A stretch of 64,000 nucleotides of DNA from Nostoc flagelliforme FACHB-838 (GTDB lineage Bacteria; Cyanobacteriota; Cyanobacteriia; Cyanobacteriales; Nostocaceae): assembly GCF_014698065.1 (NCBI RefSeq), contig NZ_JACJSI010000003.1:1-64000 (forward strand), read 5' to 3'. Positions 43,888 to 54,054 of this stretch are shown in pieces. The translations under genes were made by a program, and so were the position numbers. Positions within the stretch are counted from its first letter, which is position 1. Each line of letters opens with the position of its first letter. The notes below the pieces were generated by a model. That model searched no databases. It saw only the letters and a list, made by a program, of their open reading frames with translations, and was not told the DNA's origin.

Positions 43888-46800
43888 TTAGGTAGCCAAA
43901 GTCAGATCAATTTTAAAAACGATGTCGTTGTAGTCTCTATCGCCGCCGCCAAACAAATCTTCAAAGCCAAAGGTATTGTTGCCGAGTAGGCGAATGTGGT
44001 CAACCCTGTCGGGATTTGCTCCTAAGAACCCAAAGTAAGCCAGTGGGACTTTTCCTTCAGTTCCCTGAGTCGTTTGGTTCGAGGAATTTGACGATAAAAA
44101 TTGCTCCCTAGTGCCGTTAGAAATAATATAGGGCGAATAGATAGCACCAGTATTTAACCGTTCTAAGCCCAACGCGCTTCGACTATTTCCTAGTTCAGAG
44201 TTAAGCACAGACTGCCGAAGCGCAACTTCTGCATAGCTTGCATCATTTGGGGTAAGTTCAGCACCTGTCGACTCATCGATAATCGTACCCTGTTCATCTT
44301 GAACTTCATATAGACCAATAGTGTTGTCATAGGCAGCTTCACTAGCAATATTAAAGTTAAAGTCAACAAACTGGTTTGTTTGGCCACGTAAGTCGATGAG
44401 TTCCAACTGTTGGGTCTGTTGGAGCTGTGTTCCTACAGGCAGATTTTTATCTGTTGTGGCTCGTGCTGTTAGCACGATGTTGTTGAAGCTCTGACTACTC
44501 GATTGATCTCGCCAACCCAAGGTGTAACTTCCATCAGGTGAGGTTAATACTTCTAAGTAATCAATACTATTGGGATTAGCTGAGGGTGAATTTAGTAAAA
44601 CAGGTGAAGACGTCCTTCCAGCCGCGATGTCAGCTTGCACTCCAGAGGCAGTGCCATTCTGCACTAAGTAAAGCCCTAAGATTGTTCCCGCTTCAAAGCT
44701 TAAGTTACGCTCAAGTTGCGTATCGCCGAGTAAACTAGTGGTATCTGGGAGTACTGAGAAAATCGGTTGTGCATTCTCAAGCGCAGCTTCCAGATAACCC
44801 TCAGTACCAGGTGTTATGTCATCAATGGTTCCTTGAGCGTCATCAACAACAAAAACCCCAATTTCGTTGATGAAACTCGTGTTAATTGAGTTAAGCCCAA
44901 ATCCTAATACGACATCTTCTCCAGATGAACCTTGTACAGTAAAAAAATCGTTGGGGTTTAGAACTAAAGACGGTGTGATTGCGCTACCAAATCCAGTATC
45001 AGTTTCTGCATCTTTAACGTTGACACTAACAGTCGAGGTAGGCAGATTAATTAAATTGCTCAGAGTTGGATCTGTCAGAGCAATACTGATATTGCTGGTT
45101 TCTTCATCATCTTCATCAATACCATCAGCAAACCCTATGATATTGACACTGGTAGTTGGGGTTCCAGCATTGAGTACGACAGTAGTCTCAACCCCAGCGC
45201 CGTTACCCAGGTCAAGGTCATCTCCAGGATCTAAGGTGAGTGAAACGTCAGCGACTCCAGTCGGCAAATTAGCAGGCAGGGTGATGTTCAAGCTTGCACT
45301 AGTCCCGCCTTCTGTGACTTCTAACTGGGTTGGGCTGATGCTGATTTCAGGAAGTGCTAACTGCAAGGCATCGGTAACCGCAACCGGAACACTGGTGATG
45401 GGCAGATTAATCAGACTGCTCAAAGTTGGATTTGTCAGAGCAATGCTGATATTGCTGGTTTCCAAGCCACCTTCATTAATACCATCAGCAATTGCTGCGA
45501 TATTGACAGTGTTTGTTCCAGCATTGAGGACAACAGTCGTCGCAACTCCAGCCCCGCTACCCAAGTCAAGGTCATCTCCAGGAGTTAAGGTGAGTGAGAC
45601 ATTACCGATAGTAGTGGGCAGATTCGCAGGCAGGGCGATGCTTAGGCTTGTACTCCCACCTTCTGTGAGTGCTAACTGAGTTGGAGTAATGCTGATTTGG
45701 GGAAGTGTCGGCAATAGATCGGTAACCGCAACCGGAACACTGGTGATGGGCAGATTAATCAGACTGCTCAAAGTTGGATTTGTCAGAGCAATGCTGATAT
45801 TGCTGGTTTCCAAGCCACCTTCATTAATACCATCAGCAATTGCTGCGATATTGACAGTGTTTGTTCCAGCATTGAGGACAACAGTCGTCGCAACTCCAGC
45901 CCCGCTACCCAAGTCAAGGTCATCTCCAGGAGTTAAGGTGAGTGAGACATTACCGATAGTAGTGGGCAGATTCGCAGGCAGGGCGATGCTTAGGCTTGTA
46001 CTCCCACCTTCTGTGAGTGCTAACTGAGTTGGAGTAATGCTGATTTGGGGAAGTGCTACCGGATCGCTGATACTAACAGTAGTCGTGACAGGAGGCAGCT
46101 GGGATATGATAGCAGGCAGCAGGGACAGAAGGGGGCTATTACTTGCAATTGTGGTTACAATTGTACCAGTATGATTGCCTTCAGTAATACCATCATTAAC
46201 GGCCAGGACAGGAACATTTTGGATGGCTGTAGCTGCGCTACCAGAAGCAATCGTGACGTTAACCGGATTGCCTGCTCCATTTCCTAAGTTAAGCTGATTA
46301 TCGGGATCTAATGTAATTATGGCGTTAGCTGGCGTGGGGATGGGGAGGCCTGTGAGGGGGTCAGTAAGGTTAATGCCCACCTGTAAGTTTACTGGAACAC
46401 CCCCTTCTGTGACAGCGATGACTGTTGGGCCGATAGAAATAACCAACACGGATGTGTAAGCTTCTCTAACAGCCTCTGTAAATGCTAAAGGAGCTTCAAT
46501 GCTGCCGATTGTGAATTCTAGTTTCCAATCTCCTCCTTTTTGAGCACTGCCGATGCGGTTAGCAGACGCTGCGATATTCGCTCCGGTTTGCTGGTGAAGT
46601 TGTGTCAAAAAGGTTGCCCCAACTTCTCCAAAAGCAACGTTACAACCGTAGAGAAATATAGGAGCAGAGGCAAGGAAATTTGACCAAGTTTGGAGTTCTT
46701 TTGAATAGAGGTCTAAGTTTTCCAGACTGAGGTGAGTGTTACCTAAGGCTAAACAACCTGGTGAACCGTGACAGATAATATGCAGCGCCGAAACAGGTTG

Positions 46801-47028
46801 TTGAGCAAGCAGTTCTGTAATTTGCTCAATACTATCCCGTTTGAGGTCAAGAATGAAAACATTTGCTCCTTCCTGAACTCCTGCTGCCAGCATTTGATAG
46901 TCTTCAACCTTGGGGTCAATGACTACCAACATCGGTGCTGAATTTTGTGGTTGGCTGAAATAACTATTCTGAGTTGGAAAATTTTTGAAAGTGCTGGCGT
47001 TACTGCGGGATTGAATAAGGTTTTTCAT
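43888..47028 (-). CDS. DUF4347/Calx-beta-like repeat/DUF4114 surface protein
   Basis: The 1,046 residues have an N-terminal DUF4347 domain (about 33 to 190) with ALHIICHGSPG (His87) and IFLYGCNVAFG (Cys129), the His/Cys layout of caspase-fold peptidases. Then four to five Calx-beta-like repeats of about 116 residues follow (TEGGSTSLSIALPANLPTTI). The C-terminal domain (FGFEDLFGGGDRDYNDIVFK) is DUF4114, an acidic calcium-type module. Two central repeats are nearly identical at DNA level. No signal peptide is seen at the N-terminus; type I export is possible. Function is unknown. Confidence 0.85.
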   Translation of the reverse strand: MKNLIQSRSNASTFKNFPTQNSYFSQPQNSAPMLVVIDPKVEDYQMLAAGVQEGANVFILDLKRDSIEQITELLAQQPVSALHIICHGSPGCLALGNTHLSLENLDLYSKELQTWSNFLASAPIFLYGCNVAFGEVGATFLTQLHQQTGANIAASANRIGSAQKGGDWKLEFTIGSIEAPLAFTEAVREAYTSVLVISIGPTVIAVTEGGVPVNLQVGINLTDPLTGLPIPTPANAIITLDPDNQLNLGNGAGNPVNVTIASGSAATAIQNVPVLAVNDGITEGNHTGTIVTTIASNSPLLSLLPAIISQLPPVTTTVSISDPVALPQISITPTQLALTEGGSTSLSIALPANLPTTIGNVSLTLTPGDDLDLGSGAGVATTVVLNAGTNTVNIAAIADGINEGGLETSNISIALTNPTLSSLINLPITSVPVAVTDLLPTLPQISITPTQLALTEGGSTSLSIALPANLPTTIGNVSLTLTPGDDLDLGSGAGVATTVVLNAGTNTVNIAAIADGINEGGLETSNISIALTNPTLSSLINLPITSVPVAVTDALQLALPEISISPTQLEVTEGGTSASLNITLPANLPTGVADVSLTLDPGDDLDLGNGAGVETTVVLNAGTPTTSVNIIGFADGIDEDDEETSNISIALTDPTLSNLINLPTSTVSVNVKDAETDTGFGSAITPSLVLNPNDFFTVQGSSGEDVVLGFGLNSINTSFINEIGVFVVDDAQGTIDDITPGTEGYLEAALENAQPIFSVLPDTTSLLGDTQLERNLSFEAGTILGLYLVQNGTASGVQADIAAGRTSSPVLLNSPSANPNSIDYLEVLTSPDGSYTLGWRDQSSSQSFNNIVLTARATTDKNLPVGTQLQQTQQLELIDLRGQTNQFVDFNFNIASEAAYDNTIGLYEVQDEQGTIIDESTGAELTPNDASYAEVALRQSVLNSELGNSRSALGLERLNTGAIYSPYIISNGTREQFLSSNSSNQTTQGTEGKVPLAYFGFLGANPDRVDHIRLLGNNTFGFEDLFGGGDRDYNDIVFKIDLTLAT
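45372..46056. repeat. Two near-identical 348-bp tandem repeats
   Basis: The segment beginning GGTAACCGCAACCGGAACAC occurs at 45,373 and again at 45,721. About 335 bp match almost base for base within the Calx-beta-like repeats of the DUF4347 protein. The period of 348 bp is 116 codons, so the copy number can change without frameshift. This indicates recent duplication or gene conversion. Confidence 0.9.
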
Positions 47029-47668
47029 ATTCTTAGTTGGCTTTGATTGGTGAAAAATCTTCCGTCTTGTAACTTGAAACCATCATGCGGAATCTGCGAA
47101 TTCCTAACTAAGGTTAAAGATTTTTAATTTATACGTAACCAGTAAATACTATGAAAAGAGACTAAAAATTAAATCTTTCCATAGTAAAAACACTGAATAA
47201 AATTTTTCTTTAGTTAGATTATTTCTTAAACCTTTCACGCCGACCTACATAATCGATAAACTCTAGCTTTTTTATTAATTTCAAGAAAGTATTTTATAAA
47301 TCTAGTTCCCTCATTTAAGACAAGCGCTCGCAATAAACTATTTTTAATACGTAATTATACTTAAATATAATATTTGTTCGATAGTAGAAAATTTAGCTTC
47401 CCAGTAATATTATTTAAGTAGTACGCAGATTTGGACTCGTGTTTCACTACTAAGAGAACGGTCAAAAACTGCTTTGTGAACAATAACTTTTACTAAAGTG
47501 TGATAAATTTGCTGTGGATATTTGCGTGTTATTCAACACTTAATACTTGATGGAGAATTTTTGGTGTGTTTGATGCCGATACCAAATCTGAAGTTTGTAA
47601 AGATTGCAGATAATCGCCCACTTGATTGCAGCATCTATAATTAATGTTGCCCTATTTAGTTCGTTACC
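47029..47668. other. Intergenic region, no gene seen
   Basis: About 640 AT-rich bp between the divergently transcribed DUF4347 and lysS genes. Both promoters should be here. No repeat, RNA or riboswitch is recognised. Confidence 0.4.
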
Positions 47669-49207
47669 ATGTCGGAAGAAGATATCCGGGCCGCAAGGCT
47701 GGAAAAAGTAGAACAACTCAAGCAGCTAGGGACTAATCCCTACGCCTATCGTTGGGAATCTACCCATCATGCAGCGCAGTTGCAAGAAAAGTTTGCCGAT
47801 TTAGCCAGTGGTGAAGAAGTTGATTTAGAAGTTGCCATAGCCGGACGCATTATGGCGCGTCGCGTTTTTGGTAAACTGGCTTTCTTCACCTTGCAAGATG
47901 AAACTGGCACAATTCAGCTTTATTTGGATAAAAATCGCATCCAAGAAAGCATGGCAGATATTGATGCTGATGCCTTCAATCACTTAAAACAACTCACAGA
48001 TGCAGGCGACATCCTGGGAGTCAAAGGTACTATTAAACGGACTGAAAAGGGCGAGTTATCTGTCTACGTTAAACAATATACTATCCTCACTAAATCCCTG
48101 TTACCGCTACCCGACAAGTGGCATGGATTAACGGATGTTGCCAAGCGCTACCGTCAGCGCTACGTTGACTTGATTGTTAACCCGGAAGTGCGACAAACTT
48201 TCCGCCGTCGCGCCCAAATTACTGCTGGTATTCGCCGTTATTTAGAAGAACGAGATTTTCTGGAAATTGAAACACCAGTTTTGCAAAGTGAGACTGGGGG
48301 TGCAGATGCGCGTCCATTTATCACTTACCACAACACCTTAGAAATGGAGTTGTATCTGAGAATTGCCACAGAACTTCATCTCAAGCGGTTGATTGTGGGT
48401 GGTTTTGAAAAGGTGTTTGAATTGGGGCGGGTTTTCCGTAATGAGGGAATTTCGACTCGACACAATCCTGAATTTACGACAATTGAAATTTACCAAGCCT
48501 ACGCCGACTACAACGATATGATGGCGCTGACTGAGGGGATTATTACCACTGTGGCCCAAGACGTACTCGGCACATTGCAAATCACCTACCAAGAGGAACC
48601 TATAGATTTAACACCACCTTGGAGGAGAGTGACAATGCACGATTTAGTTAAAGAATTTACTGGCTTAGATTTCAATTCTTTCCAAACATTGGAAGAAGCA
48701 AAAACAGCAAGTAAAAATGCTAGTATTCCTGGTGTAGATGAAGCAAAATCAATTGGGAAGTTACTGAATTTAGCTTTTGAAGAGAAAGTAGAAGCTAATT
48801 TAATTCAACCTACCTTTGTAATTGATTACCCAGTAGAAATTTCGCCTCTAGCAAAACCCCACCGTTCTCAACCTGGTTTGGTGGAAAGATTTGAGTTATT
48901 TATCGTAGGGCGAGAAACTGGGAACAGCTTCTCAGAACTTACCGATCCCATCGATCAAAGAGAACGCCTAGAAGCCCAAGCTGAAAGAAAAGCTGCTGGC
49001 GACTTAGAAGCCCAAGGTGTAGATGAAGACTTTTTGACAGCCCTTGAATACGGTATGCCGCCTACAGGTGGTTTAGGGATTGGGATTGATCGGTTGGTAA
49101 TGTTATTAACTGATTGTGCCAGTATTCGGGATGCGATCGCCTTTCCCTTACTCAAGCCAGAAAAATCAGAATCATCCCCAGATGAAGCCAGTAGTAACAA
49201 TTCGTAA
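47669..49207 (+). CDS. lysS: Lysyl-tRNA synthetase
   Basis: LysS charges tRNA-Lys. The 512 residues begin with an OB-fold anticodon-binding domain ([20 protein letters not shown]). The class II catalytic core follows, with motif 2 ([20 protein letters not shown]) and motif 3 ([16 protein letters not shown]). The C-terminal tail is short and acidic ([14 protein letters not shown]). The length is normal and nothing odd is seen. It converges with purF. Confidence 0.97.
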   Translation: MSEEDIRAARLEKVEQLKQLGTNPYAYRWESTHHAAQLQEKFADLASGEEVDLEVAIAGRIMARRVFGKLAFFTLQDETGTIQLYLDKNRIQESMADIDADAFNHLKQLTDAGDILGVKGTIKRTEKGELSVYVKQYTILTKSLLPLPDKWHGLTDVAKRYRQRYVDLIVNPEVRQTFRRRAQITAGIRRYLEERDFLEIETPVLQSETGGADARPFITYHNTLEMELYLRIATELHLKRLIVGGFEKVFELGRVFRNEGISTRHNPEFTTIEIYQAYADYNDMMALTEGIITTVAQDVLGTLQITYQEEPIDLTPPWRRVTMHDLVKEFTGLDFNSFQTLEEAKTASKNASIPGVDEAKSIGKLLNLAFEEKVEANLIQPTFVIDYPVEISPLAKPHRSQPGLVERFELFIVGRETGNSFSELTDPIDQRERLEAQAERKAAGDLEAQGVDEDFLTALEYGMPPTGGLGIGIDRLVMLLTDCASIRDAIAFPLLKPEKSESSPDEASSNNS

Positions 49208-49271
49208 TTGAACTAGGGATTGGGTACGGGGGAAGATTTTAACCCTTCCTCCTCATCTCCCTAATCCCCCA

Positions 49272-49309
49272 ATCCTTATACCACCACTTTATCCTTATAC
49301 CACCACTTT
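49272..49309. repeat. 19-bp tandem duplication at the purF stop codon
   Basis: ATCCTTATACCACCACTTT occurs twice in tandem (49,272-49,290 and 49,291-49,309). The second copy covers the last purF codons (KVVV and stop), the first lies just beyond. It looks like a recent slippage event without effect on the protein. Confidence 0.85.
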
Positions 49310-50794
49310 TTCTAAGATCAGCTTAGAACGTTTCACTTGCTCAGGAATCGTCACGGGATAATCTCCGGTGAAGCAGGCAGAACAGAAACTATTGGTGTCT
49401 TCTCGTGTCGCTTCTAGCATTCCTTCCCAACTCAGATAGGCAAGACTGTCTACTTCCAGTTGCTTGGCAATTTCTGCTACTGACTTGGTAGCAGCAATTA
49501 GCTGATCCTGAGAATCAGTATCAATGCCATAGAAGCAGGGATGAGTTACAGGCGGAGAAGAAATTCGCATGTGTACCTCTATCGCACCTGCGTCACGCAA
49601 GGTTTTGACTAGTTTACGGCTGGTAGTACCCCGTACAATCGAGTCATCTACAATAATTACTCGTTTACCTACTAGCACATCTTTGAGGGGGTTGAGTTTC
49701 ATCCGCAGACCCGATTCCCGCATGGTTTGGGTTGGTTGAATGAAGGTTCGTCCAACATAGCGATTTTTAATCAGTCCTTCGCCGTAAGTGACACCAGACG
49801 CTTGGGAAAATCCAATAGCAGCAGGTATACCAGAATCAGGGACACCAAAAACAATATCGGCATCTACAAAAGATTCTTTAGCTAGCTGGTGTCCTAATCG
49901 CATTCGATAGCTGTACAAACTCTCGTTGTGCATAACGCTATCAGGGCGGGCAAAGTAAATCATTTCAAAAATACACAATTTCCGCTCAGATTTTTGACTC
50001 CAATGATAAGAAGCTAAACCTTCTTCAGTAATCCAAACTAATTCACCTGGTTCTACGTCTCGCAGGTATTCGGCTCCAATGATGTCTAAACCACAAGTCT
50101 CGGAAGCCAAAACGTAACGGACTGGATTACCAGCCAAAGTGCCGATTACTAAGGGGCGGATTCCATTGGGGTCGCGGACACCCATAACGCCGACAGGAGT
50201 GCCAATAACTAAACTAAAGGCTCCTTGGCAACGTTGAAATGCCTGAATTCCACCTTCTAGCCAATCAGCGCCCGTATCTATGGCTTCTGCGATCGCAAAA
50301 GCGATCATTTCTGAGTCTGTTGTTGTAACTAAGTTACATTTTTTCTCAAGCAACTCTTGACGTAGTTGCACCATATTGACTAAATTGCCATTATGTGCAA
50401 GCGCTATTGAACCTAAGCGAGTTTCTAGTACTGCGGGTTGAGCATTAACTTTGCGGCTAGAACCTGTGGTGGAATAACGAGTGTGACCAACAGCAAGGCT
50501 ACCGGGCAATTGATCCAAGACGGATTCATTGAAAACTTGAGACACCAAGCCCATATCTTTGTGGAGATGTACTTGTGTCCCCTCAAAGGTGGCAATACCA
50601 GCTGATTCTTGACCCCGATGCTGGAGGGCATACAATCCAAAGTAGGTCAGTTTAGCAACGTTTTCTCCTGGTGCGTAGATGCCAAAAACACCACAAGCTT
50701 CTTCTGGCTTATCAGGCCGATTTTCATGACTATTTATTGGGTTGTTGGTTTGGTCGGGGTATTCATCCGAAGTGACAGAATGAATAGAAATCAT
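49295..50794 (-). CDS. purF: Amidophosphoribosyltransferase PurF
   Basis: PurF makes phosphoribosylamine from PRPP and glutamine, the first step of purine synthesis. The 499 residues have a short propeptide, the catalytic Cys34 (EEACGVFGIY), and the Ntn glutaminase core (LQHRGQESAGIA, HTRYSTTGSS). The phosphoribosyltransferase domain has its PRPP loop VIIVDDSIVRGTTSRK, and C-terminal Cys residues (SFCSACFTGDYP) fit a 4Fe-4S-type enzyme. It is downstream of purL in the same direction, and the two form a purine cluster. Confidence 0.96.
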   Translation of the reverse strand: MISIHSVTSDEYPDQTNNPINSHENRPDKPEEACGVFGIYAPGENVAKLTYFGLYALQHRGQESAGIATFEGTQVHLHKDMGLVSQVFNESVLDQLPGSLAVGHTRYSTTGSSRKVNAQPAVLETRLGSIALAHNGNLVNMVQLRQELLEKKCNLVTTTDSEMIAFAIAEAIDTGADWLEGGIQAFQRCQGAFSLVIGTPVGVMGVRDPNGIRPLVIGTLAGNPVRYVLASETCGLDIIGAEYLRDVEPGELVWITEEGLASYHWSQKSERKLCIFEMIYFARPDSVMHNESLYSYRMRLGHQLAKESFVDADIVFGVPDSGIPAAIGFSQASGVTYGEGLIKNRYVGRTFIQPTQTMRESGLRMKLNPLKDVLVGKRVIIVDDSIVRGTTSRKLVKTLRDAGAIEVHMRISSPPVTHPCFYGIDTDSQDQLIAATKSVAEIAKQLEVDSLAYLSWEGMLEATREDTNSFCSACFTGDYPVTIPEQVKRSKLILEKVVV

Positions 50795-50985
50795 GCTAGC
50801 TTTGCTCCTGGTGGGGGGGTCAAGTCACTGGGATTATGTCTATAGATAGTTGTAGGTTTCTTAATAAATCTTTAACCATCCATTAAAACAGTACCCTAAT
50901 TTTGCTCAGAGGCGCTAATAAAAGAGTGAGAAGTTAGAAGTTATGCTTTCTATCTCTAACTCCTCACTTTCAATTCCTAACTTCT

Positions 50986-53358
50986 TTAACTGGGACTATT
51001 GGTATGCATGGTGAGACGTCTGGCGATCGCATGGGAATAGTGATCGCTCATATCTTCGATCCTAACTTTGATTAAGGTTTGGTTATCAGTGGTGAAAACC
51101 CCCAAACCCGTCTCAAAACTTCCAACCGTACCCAGTTTTTGCCACTCTTGGCCTAAATGTTCCTGTAAATATGATTCCCAAATTCCTTGCTGTGCTGATG
51201 TTACAGAAACTAAAATTCTGGCACCACCTTCGGCAAACAACACCTCGTCAAGGCGGTTTAACTGTGTTGGTGCTATTTCTAAATTAATTTCAGCACCAAG
51301 ATTACCAGCAAGACAACATTCGGCTATGGCGATCGCTACTCCCCCCTCAGCAGAATCGTGAGCTGAATGTACCCAACCATTACGAATTCCTTCACGACAA
51401 ACTTTCTGGACGCGGCGTTCTAAGTCAAAATCTACCCGTGGTGGTTTTCCGGCAACAGTCCCGTGGATCGTGGCTAAATATTCAGATGCTCCCAAACTGA
51501 TTTGGGATGCTAGAGGCAATCCGAGAAGATAAATCACATCGCCGGATGCTTGCCAACCTTGACCACAAATTTTGCTTATATCGGGAATCAAGCCCACCAT
51601 ACCCACTACTGGGGTGGGATAAATAGGTTGTGGGATGCCCTCAGGATCAAGGGTTTCATTGTATAAAGAAACGTTTCCGCCCGTGACTGGTGTCGCTAAT
51701 TCTCGGCAACCTTCTGCCAAACCGCGACAAGCTTCTGCCAATTGCCAGTAACCAATGGGTTTTTCTGGAGAGCCAAAATTCAGGTTATCCGTTACCGCCA
51801 GAGGTTCTGCACCCACACAGCTAAGATTACGTGCAGCTTCTGCCACCACTGCCTTAGCTCCCTCGTAAGGGTCAAGATAAACATAACGAGGATTGCAATC
51901 TACTGTTGCCGCCACTCCTGATTTTGGATTGGGAATTTGAGATTTTAGATTGGGGATTTCTTCAAGGGGGCGCAAACGGATAACAGCCGCATCTGCGCCA
52001 CCTGGCAGCATTACTGTATTATTTTGTACTTGATGGTCATACTGACTATATACCCAATTTTTAGAAGCGATCGTGGGTGTATCGAGCAAAGTTAAGAGAA
52101 TATCATTCCAACTTTGCAGTTCTCCTTGAAGTTCTATTCCAGCAGTTGTAGAAGGAGGTAAGGAATCAGCAGTCCATTCCCAAGCTTTTTTCGCATACTC
52201 TGGTGGTTCTGTCAATAGCTCCCGATTATATAGTGGCGTATTCTCCGCCAAAGCCTCAGCGGGAATTTCTGCTGCTACTTCACCCTGAAAGAGAATCCGC
52301 ACAATAGGTTCAGCGATGACTGTACCAGCAACAACGGCTTGAAGCCCCCAACGGTGAAAAATGTCGATTAATTCCTGCTCACGCCCCTTGTGTGCAACGA
52401 ATAGCATTCGTTCTTGAGATTCCGAAAGCAGATATTCATAGGGAACCATCCCCGTTTCTCTGACGGGAATTTTATCTAAATCTAGTTCAATTCCCACACC
52501 ACCTTTTGCCGCCATCTCTGAGGTAGAACAGGTGATCCCGGCTGCTCCCATATCTTGGGCGGCGACAACTGCACCCGTCTTAAACGCCTCTAGACAAGCT
52601 TCAATTAACGACTTTTCCAAAAAGGGATCGCCCACTTGCACAGCAGGGCGATCGTCTATTGACTGATCGCTCAATTCTGCACTAGCAAAACTTGCGCCTC
52701 CCATGCCATCGCGCCCAGTGGTAGAACCAACATACAGCACGGGGTTGCCTAAGCCAGATGCTCCAGATTTAACAATTTCTGGTGTTTCCATTAATCCTAG
52801 TGCCATAACGTTCACCAGGGGATTACCAGAATAAGCAGGGTCAAAGTAAACTTCGCCGCCAACAGTGGGCACTCCCACGCAATTACCATAATGTGAAATT
52901 CCCGCCACTACGCCTTGGAACAGCCTTTGAGTTTTGACATCTTCTAAGGAACCGAAGCGCAGGGAATTTAATAGAGCAATGGGACGCGCACCCATTGTAA
53001 AAATATCTCTGAGAATACCGCCGACTCCCGTTGCTGCACCTTGAAATGGTTCTACAGCTGATGGGTGGTTGTGGGATTCAATCTTAAAAGCTAGTTGGAA
53101 TCCATCACCCAAATCTACAACACCAGCATTTTCACCAGGCCCCACGAGTATGCGGGGCCCATCGGTGGGAAATTGTTTGAGTAGAGGTCGAGAATTTTTG
53201 TAACAGCAATGCTCTGACCACATCACACCAAACATTCCCAGTTCAGCTTTGTTGGGATGACGCCCTAACCGACGGACAATTTCTGCGTATTCTTCTGGTT
53301 TAAGACCTTCGGCAGCAATTTCTTGGGGGGAAAAGAAAGCAGGAGATGTGGCGGTCAT
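50986..53358 (-). CDS. purL: Phosphoribosylformylglycinamidine synthase subunit PurL
   Basis: PurL is the ATP-dependent synthase of purine step 4, working with PurS and PurQ. From ATG 53,358 the protein has 790 residues; the frame opens five codons earlier at a TTG. Motifs include [55 protein letters not shown] and [20 protein letters not shown], and two AIRS-like domains. The length is that of the small, three-subunit type. The purF gene follows 190 bp downstream. Confidence 0.96.
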   Translation of the reverse strand: MTATSPAFFSPQEIAAEGLKPEEYAEIVRRLGRHPNKAELGMFGVMWSEHCCYKNSRPLLKQFPTDGPRILVGPGENAGVVDLGDGFQLAFKIESHNHPSAVEPFQGAATGVGGILRDIFTMGARPIALLNSLRFGSLEDVKTQRLFQGVVAGISHYGNCVGVPTVGGEVYFDPAYSGNPLVNVMALGLMETPEIVKSGASGLGNPVLYVGSTTGRDGMGGASFASAELSDQSIDDRPAVQVGDPFLEKSLIEACLEAFKTGAVVAAQDMGAAGITCSTSEMAAKGGVGIELDLDKIPVRETGMVPYEYLLSESQERMLFVAHKGREQELIDIFHRWGLQAVVAGTVIAEPIVRILFQGEVAAEIPAEALAENTPLYNRELLTEPPEYAKKAWEWTADSLPPSTTAGIELQGELQSWNDILLTLLDTPTIASKNWVYSQYDHQVQNNTVMLPGGADAAVIRLRPLEEIPNLKSQIPNPKSGVAATVDCNPRYVYLDPYEGAKAVVAEAARNLSCVGAEPLAVTDNLNFGSPEKPIGYWQLAEACRGLAEGCRELATPVTGGNVSLYNETLDPEGIPQPIYPTPVVGMVGLIPDISKICGQGWQASGDVIYLLGLPLASQISLGASEYLATIHGTVAGKPPRVDFDLERRVQKVCREGIRNGWVHSAHDSAEGGVAIAIAECCLAGNLGAEINLEIAPTQLNRLDEVLFAEGGARILVSVTSAQQGIWESYLQEHLGQEWQKLGTVGSFETGLGVFTTDNQTLIKVRIEDMSDHYSHAIARRLTMHTNSPS

Positions 53359-54054
53359 GGAATAATGCACCAATTGTACAGAGCATTATTCTATCGATTT
53401 ACTCACCCTGTAGGTGCAGTTATAGGATAGTTCATGGCTAGATGCTATATATCTAAACAAAATAAATTTACCTAACTAAATATATATGGCACTTTTGTAC
53501 TTCAATTTGTAATATATAAAGATTACCAAGTATAGCGATGCCTCCGGTAGGCTACATCTATGCTATTTAACCACAAGCGTAGCCTAGCACTAACAATCAG
53601 CAGTATTAATACTTAATAGTATGTACAATACTGGTAATTATTATTAAATTATTTTATACTACAGATGAAGTATAAAATATGGGTTTTACAAAATTAAAGG
53701 TAGATTGTATTTAACCCTGAATGACTAGTATTTATACCGACAAAAAGAAGTAATAATTTTTTTTCATTGCAACGTCCATAGATCATTTCCAGATTATGGA
53801 AATAGCTATCAGCTTGTCAGACGATCCGTTAGTGGAATACTGAAGAAATTTTACAGATGCGATCGCACCTGTGGAATGTGGGTTTAATGCCCTGGAATCT
53901 AATTAATTTATTGGAACTTGATTGGGCTTAAGTGACTGCTACAACAGCAGACTCAATGGCTTTTGAACAAAAGATGTCAGGAATTTTTTTGAGATACTGC
54001 TCATCCAAATGAGTAAACCAACCGTACTAAATCTAAATTAAGAGGATTTTGATC
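53359..54054. other. Intergenic region with short repeats
   Basis: About 700 bp. It has interspersed repeats around 53,535-53,590 (CGATGCCTCCGGTAGGCTAC, CACAAGCGTAGCCTAGC) and otherwise AT-rich DNA. The ribosome site AAGAGGAT at 54,040 precedes the next gene. No gene is supported. Confidence 0.5.

Noticed and set aside
43804-43989. 61-residue plus-strand frame with a signal-like start.
   Set aside because: Its second half overlaps the C-terminus of the DUF4347 gene on the other strand and it has no ribosome site.
44867-46027. Plus-strand frames of 270 and 112 residues opposite the DUF4347 gene.
   Set aside because: Two of them share the same sequence because they lie across the 348-bp repeat; the minus-strand gene has clear domains.
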